64,000 nt of DNA, taken from assembly GCA_949128115.1 (NCBI GenBank), contig OX421962.1, forward strand, positions 44,725,745 through 44,789,744. The letters are read 5' to 3'. The notes under the pieces were generated by a model. That model saw nothing but the letters and a program-made list of their open reading frames with translations, was not told the DNA's origin and did not search any database. The stretch comes from Anaspis maculata. Taxonomy: Eukaryota; Arthropoda; Insecta; Coleoptera; Scraptiidae. How positions within the stretch are numbered: position 1 is the stretch's first letter; every line of letters starts with the position of its first letter. Of this stretch, positions 56,155 to 64,000 are shown one piece after another. The translations under genes and the position numbers were made by a program.

Positions 56155-56330
56155 TTATAGTGGTTAGCGCGTCCAACTGCCATGCAAAGGGTCGCAGGTT
56201 CGATCTCCACCAGTGGCGGGTCGAATTTTCATCCCGGACCAAGATCCTTAATTAAGTTGGGATGCTTGCTCAGTGCAAAAGTCATTGTGTCGCACAGGAC
56301 GTAAAATGTAAACGATGGTGCCGACCCACT
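56155..56330 (+). mobile_element. tRNA-derived SINE, family S1, 3'-truncated copy
   Basis: Head TAGTGGTTAGCGCGTCCAAC with box B GGTTCGATCTCC, then the body shared with the SINE at 17813-18161 (GTGTCGCA..GACGTAAAAT, GATGGTGCCGACCC). It lacks that copy's distal body and poly(A) tail. No TSD found. This is not a functional tRNA gene. Confidence 0.75.
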
Positions 56331-57406
56331 GTATCAAACATAGATTCATTAAATGAGGAAAAAACTTTCTTGGATAGAGCGGCAGATGACACCGTATAGT
56401 ACATGACAAGGCGATATATATATTTACCCATTGTATTTGTAGAATATTCATGAGCAATCACCAAGTCACCCTCAATAAATTTCCTTTATCCAGTTCTATC
56501 AATTGCAGACCGATGAGAGATGGCGAGGTGATTCTTTCCGACATTAGCTGCAGTAAGTTACTTTTAGTTGAGCGCGTCGTCCGGGACGACTCGTCCCGGT
56601 ATGCGGTTGATGCAGAAATGAATCTAGTTTTCGGAAAATTCGACACCTTTATTGCTTCAGCCTTTTGCAGGTGAGCTGTAAATTGTACTTGTCAATCAAA
56701 TAATTGCATACAACTAACTAATCCGTAACCGAGGAAGAGACATTCGCGGTTGCTGTTTTTGTATCTTGACCGAATTACCTTACCAATTGTTCACTAAAAA
56801 TAATGACAAAGGTTGAAGTTTGATACTGACGAAATCAAAACACCGGTCGCCGGTTCTTAGACTTGGCCAACTGCGATGACTATATAAACTGTCATATTTT
56901 TTTTTAACGTCATTGACTTTGGGCCTATCGTTGTAAGTTGCAAAATTAGCAAACGCATTTTTTTTTCTCTTGATGTTCAATGATAACGGATTAGTTATAG
57001 TTGTGTTCAATTATTTGATAGATATAAATTTACTACTTACCTAACTGCAAAACAAACAATAATTATTTGCAAATAGAACAATAGAAATAACTATCCAATA
57101 ATGGAAGAATATTTGTTCTTATTTTTTTTCTTATTTAGATTTATGATGTACTTGTCATTACGGTGAAAATGGAGCCATGGTCGCGTCAAGCTGTCTGAGC
57201 TTTTTACAAAAAAAAATGAGGTAAAATGCCCGAAAACCCCTCTGTTCTGTTTTCGTTGGGCCACCCTGTATACATTGCTCTGTAAGTTTCACTTGATACA
57301 ATTGAGAAGTGGTCACAGGTCACAGCTTTCCTGTAAAATGTTCTGAAGGCCCTCTGAAATCATCAAAATTCACAGTAGCAAGAAATGTATGTAACAGTAT
57401 AACTAT
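56331..57406. other. Intergenic DNA with one solo palindrome terminus
   Basis: No gene. GGCCACCCTGTATAC near 57252-57266 is a lone inverted copy of the TATACAGGGTG terminus, with no partner found. The rest is AT-rich. Confidence 0.4.
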
Positions 57407-57520
57407 TATATACCAAGAAACCAAAGTGAATTTTTGATCCCTTGGGTGAAGTTTGTTGCTCGAGAGCCCTTTGGGTCCAAATCTCAAAATCAAAAATTCA
57501 CTCTAGTCCCTTGGTATATA
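57407..57520. mobile_element. 114-bp fold-back MITE
   Basis: TATATACCAAGAAACCAAAG and GTGAATTTTTGAT at the left are mirrored by ATCAAAAATTCAC and CCCTTGGTATATA at the right (32-bp arms, a few mismatches). A TATA-flanked, non-coding element. Confidence 0.65.
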
Positions 57521-57934
57521 CCCATGAAGGATTCTCAAGAAGTCTCATTTTGAAATTCTTTGTCACATCGACATTTTAGTTTTTAGAGTCAAGTGACCAT
57601 GGAGCTTTTAAGACAATGCCTCTCGCTTCCAGAAGCTCTATCTCAAAGACCATAAGTCGCAGAAAGTTAATTTAAAAACTATTCTGTAGGGAATTTCATT
57701 GGTTTCAAAATAACTTCTTACATCTTTAGCTGTCAGATGGCCCAAAATCAAGATATTTGGCAAAAACCACGCTGATGCACTTCTTGTTGATGATGGCGAC
57801 ATGACGCCGACATTTCCGAGAGGGGGGAAATTAGTATGTCAGAACCTAAGTCACACAGATTGTTTCAAGCTAGTTTCCAGCCAGTAAACAATTATTTCCT
57901 TATTGAGCTGATTTTTGCTCCCTGGCGCCTGGGC
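57521..57934. other. Intergenic DNA
   Basis: Nothing recognised. Confidence 0.35.
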
Positions 57935-58230
57935 TAATAGACTGGTTTGTCGAAACTATCTACCGATCTGCCAAATTTTGAAAGGACCCCCCCATAATTT
58001 CTACGCTACGGGTTGGATTCGTTCAAAACTTGGCACGTTGACAAATAATGTTGATAAACTACCTTATGCTGAATTGAAGCTTATTTTGTCAAAACGTTTC
58101 TAAGTTACAAATTTTTGAAATTCCAAAAAAGTGAACTTTCAAGGGCTGTATCTTCGTCATCAATTAGGCTGAGCTTTGCAAAGTGGTATATGGGTTTCCA
58201 ACCATTCATCATCGCTGAAACACGCTGTAA
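57935..58230. mobile_element. Decayed copy of the 19558-20148 fold-back
   Basis: Diverged match to parts of both arms of the earlier element: GGTTTGTCGAAACTATCTACC, TCTGCCAAATTTTGAAAG, then GTTACAAATTTTTGAAATTCC, GTGAACTTTC and GGCTGTATCTTCGTCATC, ending with a degraded terminus (TGAAACACGCTGTA). Most of the left arm is lost. Confidence 0.65.
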
Positions 58231-61200
58231 AAAAAATCCAAAGCCACCAACATTCCAAAGCCTTAGTAATTTTAAAAATCGGTGCCTCCAAGCAAAAGGA
58301 GCAATCGAAAAACCGTCATCATCCTGCCGCGCCGCACAATGTACATCATAGATACTATCCTAGCTATGTACCTGTATTTGCAATTCGAGTGAGAATATTG
58401 TGATTCTACTGGGAATAATAACAAATTCAATTATCAAGTACAGCCTTAATGCGATTGCTAATCTGTGTAACGACAGTGTTTCTATAGCGTGAGAGCCTGC
58501 TCGAAGTTGAAAGGTTAAAACTGTGCCAAACTAGTTTTTGTTGTCGGGAAAGAAGCTGAAGCGGAAAGAGGTCGATGAGAGAAACTCACAACTCGTTTTT
58601 CCATTTAAGACTTCAGTGAACTATACCTACCCAGTTGAATGAGCTGCGAGAAAATATCAGACAAATTTAATAACGTTCGTCATTATTAGTTGTAGTCATT
58701 TCGAAGTTCGAGTTCCTGGCTGGTTTTAATTGAATTTTATATGATATCTTTTGTAATCCTCGATGAGCGCCTGTTTCAGAAGTAGGTACTAATGTAACGT
58801 TTTATTTCAATGTAAATAATGAGCCTGAGTTAGAGATATAGATCCATTATTATTATATTATAAGCTAGTTGAAAGCAAAAGCTATTTTTTATTCACATGG
58901 CCCAATAGCTGAACTATGAACTGTCATATTCGGAGTAACGAGACCTGTCAAAAACCAGTGCTGAACGATATTTTTAGTAAATTTTATTGTTTAATTTTAT
59001 TCAGTTTCATTTTTCCTATGGGGTACTTGCCCAATTTTTTTTTATCATCTTAATCTATACTATGGTTTATAATAATGTACCCGTATTTTTTCTTTTCCCT
59101 ATATTCTCAAAATTGCGGCCGTAATGCGGGTTTTAAAAATATATTTGTGACATCACAAATGAAAACTCCACTGGAGTTGTCTCACTGTTACCAACCTTTT
59201 GAAAAAAAAATTAAAAAAATATCTTTCCAACCAATGGATATATTTTCTGGAAATTCCCAGGAAACACTCTTCATCACTCTTGTTGACGATTAAAAGTATT
59301 TTCAGTCAAATCAATCTCATTGGCAAGTACCCCATTGGAGGTGCCGTTGACGTGAAAAAACTACAAACCACAAGAACTACATATTTGGCGCGGTTTTTCC
59401 AAGATGCGATCTTAAGCTACTCGATACAAAAACGTATATCATGGCTTATTTTCATGCTGGTGTAGTGGGGAATCCAAAAAGATATGACACGTCAAGTCCC
59501 CAGGATGGAAACCATTCGAGTCCCCTGGCTCAACGACTATGACCAAATCCTGGTTGTTAGGCTCTTTGTTCTTTGATGACCAATGGGTATTGGGTAGGTG
59601 AAAAACGACTTTGATTTTCCCCAACAGCCTTCGTTCTCATCAGGAAGACACTGCCGGGGCTGATACGCCAACACAAAAGCTGTCAAATCAAGACTTGGTC
59701 TAATTCCGTCGATTTCATAAGTTTGTTTGTTTATATTTTTTCGCCGAAGCAAAACATTGTAATTTCCTGTCGAGCGTTTTTCCCAGTCCCAGGCACGACT
59801 TTTCGCCGCGCTGGAGCTTAATTGGATGTCCCCAGCAGAAAAAAGGACGCGTTCGTCAAACAAGCCACTTTATCATCAGTGACTTGCAATTTAAACATCC
59901 CCTTCATTATAATAGAACAAAAATCGTACGTATAGTGTTAACGGCATCATGATCTTTTTATTGTGCTGATGCTAGTCTCGCAAGGATAACGAAATAATGA
60001 CGTTGATAATCACCGACAAATATACGTTGAAGATTAATAGTCCATAGTGCTGATTTGCATTTGAAGTGGGTATAGGTGGGTAGGTGCTAATGGATTTTTG
60101 ATTTAAATTTTTGATGTCTTGTTAAAGGTCCGTAGGTACGCATGACGAGATTGTAGCGTTAGTAGCTAAGGTAACGTATATTATGTGACACAGGCTGAAT
60201 TTGCCGGATCGAAATGTGGCACGTTCTTTCAACTAAAACAGGGGAGAATAAACGATAGACAATGATGTGTTTTTATGAGAAAAAAGCGCAGAGACTGATG
60301 ATGGCGATTCGAGATTGAACAAACATCATAATTCGATTATTAAACTGTTCCACATGGACAAATCCGCTTCTGTGTTCGGCTGCCTCGAGAGGGTTTCACT
60401 TTAAACACAATTATAAAATCACAATGCATTGTTCGTTTTGAATGAAGCCTTCAAACACAGCTATCGTCCGTTCATTGTGCCCCCGTATAAAACTATAATG
60501 CACGAAGATTGGTCCTGCAACGGCATAGCACACGCACATTTTCACTTCGTTTGTTGGTGGTACGGAATAGTAGAGTGGCCGTAATCGATACTACTTTGCA
60601 TCGACGGCTTTTTCCATTCAACCGCGTTTTGTTGAGGTCCGTGTTGTTTGCGACGAGGGTAGGTAAATATTTTGTGGTCTATAGTATAATTGCACCTGAA
60701 CGGTGCAGAAGCCGCCAAAGTTATATTGCCTGGGGTAACATTTTCGCGGGCATTGCTGGAGCTGACGCCTCCTGCTGTCTATTAATCGATGGGAATGTTA
60801 CCACTGACCGCGTAAAATGTGGACCATTATTATTAAACGATGCTTTCCAACATGAATTATGCAACAAAGTATGAATTTTCGGTACCTACTTACAGGCGGG
60901 TGAAAGCCTTTCGAAAACCCGTAGGTAATTTTCCTGCGTTTATTGTGATGCAAGGAAATTAATGTTCTGGAACTTAACATGAAAAAATCCACTTAAAACC
61001 TATACCTATCATAAATCTTATGTTCCACCACCATACAGCATACAGGCCCTATTAGAATTTCTTACTGGTTGATTCAGACATTTGCGGAAGCGTAATAGTA
61101 GTTTACAATACGAGTTGGCTGTTACATAAGTGGTTTTCAGACACGAAGCCGAAATTTGCAGAACGAGGGCGCAGCCCAAGTTCTGTGAGAGGCTGAGTGT

Positions 61201-61633
61201 CGGAAAGCATCTTGTGTAACAAGCCACGACGAGTGTTGTACAACATTTTACGTGTTTGTTCTATTGAAAATTGTGAAATTTTTTGTAATTTTTGAGGTTA
61301 TTTTGACAAGTGTCAACTTAAATACATAAACTGTAATATCCATATACAACTTATATAAAAGTCATTACATCTCATGTATTAACACAACAAGCACGTAAAA
61401 AGACCAAACTGTCTTGGAGCATTTCAACTCGAAGCAAAGAACTTCAAAATTTCCAGTCTACTTAGGAGAGTCATAGGTACAGGCGATCACGCGAGAATTC
61501 CCCCCTCATACTGGAGGTTTTCCCTTTGAGATAATTTTAAAAAAGGAAATTTTTTCTTAGACGATTCCCCGTAGATTTGAAAACTTGATCTATAATATTT
61601 TAACATTTTAATATTCTACAACCTATATAATAT
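58231..61633. other. Intergenic DNA, no gene recognised
   Basis: The longest frame, 121 codons at 60509-60874, has no motif I know. A 108-codon minus frame at 59537-59863 is likewise anonymous. The region seems largely free of palindromes, so it may be older single-copy DNA. Confidence 0.4.
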
Positions 61634-63563
61634 ACAGGGTGTCGCAAAAAACTTTTTTTTGTTGAGGCCACCCCCTCTCTAGTCGAAATGGAATCGATGT
61701 AGTTTTTGCTCTGAATACAGTTGAAAAAAAGTTTGTTCTCTCCTTATCAGCCTTTTTCGGCTATATTGTTACATTTTATATTAATCACTGGAAAATTACA
61801 GTCTGAGATGATCACAAATAAACTACTCAACAATTGAAGTGGCCCACCCAATTTTTTTATTGAAGTTCAAAGTGCCCTAGCTCCCGAAAAAATAGGACCA
61901 ATTCCAATTTTTTTCTGTTCTCACATACCTGCGCTTTTTGTCTATCAGAGGATGGATACATACATAATCAAGTTCTAATCTTCCATGTTGGTATTGTTGG
62001 TGATACAGGGCATCGCGTAAAACCCTGCAAAAACTTAAAAGTTTGAGTAACTCCCAATTTGAAAAAACAAGTTATTGAATATTTTTAACTGGTCCAGGGA
62101 GGTTGATACACCCATATCTCGAAACGGGTTTTCAATTTTCCGATTATCTTTCCTCACTACAGGGTGATTTGAAAAAACAACTCTTTATTTTTTTGGTCAT
62201 AGCTTTTTTCCTTATTGACCGATTTTTATAATCTCTGGCTCATTTTAATGCTAAAGCTTCAGGAAACAAGAATATGTCTTCGAAATTGATGCCGAAGAAA
62301 ACTTGAAATTAAGACCCTGCATCAAAAATGACGCAAATCTGAATAACCCCCGAAATTATATCTGGAGATGGAACTCGTCGGAAATCAATTTGCTTCAAAG
62401 TGAACCATTCAAAATCATTATTTCAAGATATTTGACGGCCCCGTGGCGCAGGCAGTCGAGTGGCTGCCTGCGACGCGGAAGTCCCGGGTTCGATTCCCGG
62501 TGAAAAGTCTGGGTGTTGTGTTGTCCGAAATTTGCACTTTTCTGAGTTTATAAACCTGATAAATAAACGGTCAAACTCCTATGGCGAGGAGAAAAAGCCG
62601 ATAAGGAGAAAAAAATTTATTTATTTATTTTTATTTCAAGATATACCTCTTCCTGTATAAAAGAAGATTTCTGGACAAGGGAATCAAATTATGGCTGCAT
62701 GTTTTCAGGAGAAAATCAATGTCCCTCTTACCTGAAAACTAATGTTACCCACCTACGTTACGAATATCAAAGCTGGTAATTATTATTGAACCGAGAAAAA
62801 TCCAACAATGTTCCTAAATTCAATTACCAGCTTTGTTGTTCGTAACGTAGTTTACATAAGTTTTCAGGTAAGAGGGACAATGATTTTCTTTGAAAACATG
62901 CAGCCATAATTTGATTCCCTCGTCAAGAAATCTTCTTATATACAGGAAGAGGTATATCTTAAAATGATCATTTTGAATGGTTGACTTTAAAGCAAATTGA
63001 TTTCGGACGAGTTTCATCTCCAGATCTGATTTTGATTTTGGGTTATTCAGATCTGTGTCATTTTTGATGCAAAGTCTCAATTTCAAGTTTTTCTACTGCA
63101 TCAATTTTGAAGACACATTCTTGTTCCCTGAGGCTTTAGCTTCAACATGAGCTACAGATTATAAAAATCGGTCAACAAGGAAAAAAGCTATGTCCAAAAA
63201 ACCAAGAAGTTGTTTTCCTCGAATCACCCTGTAGTGAAGAAAGATAATCAGAAAATTGAAAACCGTTTCGAGATATGGGTGTACCATCCTCCCTGGACCA
63301 GTTGAAAATATCAAAAAAATTGTTTTTTCGAATTGGGAGTTACTGAAACTTTTTTGTTTTTGAAGGGTTCTACGGGACGCCCTGTATAACCAAACAAGGG
63401 AGATTTGAACTACATTTTGTATCCGTCCCCTGATAGACGAAGAACGCAGGTATGTGGGGAAAGAAAAAAAATTGAATCAATCCTATTTTTGCGAGAGCTA
63501 GGGCACTCTGAACTTTATTAAAAATTTTGGGTGGGCCACGTCAATTGTTGAGTACTTTATATG
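61634..63563. mobile_element. Nested palindromic element with ACAGGG-type ends
   Basis: A large imperfect palindrome with its axis near 62787; left arm about 61814-62780 (containing a SINE), right arm about 62795-63563. Three terminus-like motifs lie in order on the left: TATACAGGGTGTCGC (61634), GATACAGGGCATCGC (62003) and CTACAGGGTGATTTG (62159). The last two are mirrored at 63372-63389 (GGGACGCCCTGTATA) and 63224-63234 (CACCCTGTAG). This indicates related elements nested inside one another. The outermost right terminus was not found. Confidence 0.75.
62432..62630 (+). mobile_element. tRNA-derived SINE, family S2, copy 2, full-length
   Basis: Head with box A-like GTGGCGCAGGCAGTCGAG and a perfect box B (GGTTCGATTCC), then GTCTGGGTGTTGTG and a body ending in A/T-rich ATTTATTTATTT. 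It is flanked by a perfect 14-bp TSD, TTATTTCAAGATAT (62418-62431 and 62631-62644). It interrupts only the left arm of the palindrome at 61634-63563, so it is younger than that element. Confidence 0.92.
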
Positions 63564-63837
63564 CCACAGTATTGTGTTATTTCAGAGGGAAAATTGTCAA
63601 AAAATTCACAAAAATCTCAAGATACGGGCCTGAATGTTCGTTTATTTGGCTGGAAAATTTCTCAAATTTGGTTGAATTTGTTTTTAGAGGGATGATATTT
63701 TCTTCTAAAATTGAATTGTTAGAGCCTATAGCACTATTAAAAAAAAATGTGGACAAGAATTCAGAACTTTTTTTAGCCAAATAAACGTAAATTGATTCAG
63801 TAGCATACGACGGCGTAGAAGGGGCATGCAATTGTTT
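63564..63837. other. Intergenic DNA
   Basis: An 85-codon frame overlaps an 84-codon frame on the other strand; neither is recognisable. Confidence 0.35.
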
Positions 63838-64000
63838 TATTTATTGAAATCTTGAAGTTTCGACTTGAATCTCGAAGTTTTTTTTGGGATTTTCAAATGA
63901 TTCTGCTCTTTTGAATCTCGAAGTTTTGACAAAAAAGTCAAGTTTCGACATAATGAGACGAAGTTTTGACTTTTTCTGTTGAAACTCTTGAGATTTCAAT
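63838..64000. repeat. Degenerate tandem repeat (CTCGAAGTTTTGA), runs off the window
   Basis: At least six variants of TCTCGAAGTTTTGAC, in both exact and degenerate form, occur at irregular spacing of about 20-30 bp and continue to the last base. The array probably extends beyond the window. Confidence 0.6.

Noticed and set aside
56155..56230. Possible tRNA gene
   Set aside because: Box A and box B are present, but the sequence continues into a SINE body shared with 17813-18161 and the acceptor stem does not close. The same applies to the heads at 39583 and 62432.
60509..60874. 121-codon plus-strand frame
   Set aside because: Unrecognisable and without gene-like flanks.

Overview
The window reads as nuclear DNA of an insect-like arthropod. 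It is AT-rich, has one clear developmental gene with an arthropod-style core promoter, and is otherwise packed with transposon remains. I cannot name the species. The repeat mix would fit a large, TE-rich genome such as a hemipteran's, but that is inference. All boundaries were read by eye; those without a target-site duplication (TSD) are approximate to tens of bases.

Layout. 1-5.6 kb: gene-poor DNA with a small fold-back MITE and a long palindrome. 5.65-6.6 kb: the only convincing host gene, a single-exon Gsx/ind (intermediate neuroblasts defective) homeobox gene with TATA box, initiator and poly(A) signal. 6.6-9.5 kb: intergenic DNA, one MITE, one diverged tandem repeat. 9.54-14.57 kb: a 5-kb palindromic element with terminal inverted repeats (TIRs) and a 3-bp TSD, carrying a long ORF with C2H2 fingers, reverse transcriptase and a restriction-like endonuclease. 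15.86-16.16 kb: a broken relative of that ORF. 16.3-23.6 kb: a short TA-flanked MITE, two hAT-type elements with perfect 8-bp TSDs, a GC-rich satellite split by a tRNA-derived SINE, a fold-back and a decayed mobile-element gene. 23.6-25.7 kb: a repeat (R1) interrupted by a Transib-like element with RSS-like ends. 26.6-29.1 kb: a TIR element with 4-bp TSD containing tandem arrays in inverted orientation. 29.3-43.4 kb: a series of palindromes, a Tourist-like MITE, a 2.7-kb TIR element and a SINE. 47-50.3 kb: a weak small-gene candidate and degenerate repeats split by two tail-to-tail LINE fragments. 50.5-53.4 kb: the inverted second copy of R1, now interrupted by a long palindrome. 53.4-64 kb: mostly unrecognised DNA, two SINEs, and a nested palindrome at 61.6-63.6 kb.

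The most informative theme is the class of long imperfect palindromes, 0.6-5 kb each, covering roughly a quarter of the window. Several share terminal motifs. Three different ones follow the same rule, a 3-bp TSD followed by 5'-TAG. One contains the reverse-transcriptase gene. The two R1 copies act as reciprocal empty and filled sites, so the ends of two elements can be read directly. The ind-like gene is isolated in this sea of repeats; its neighbours suggest no functional partnership.
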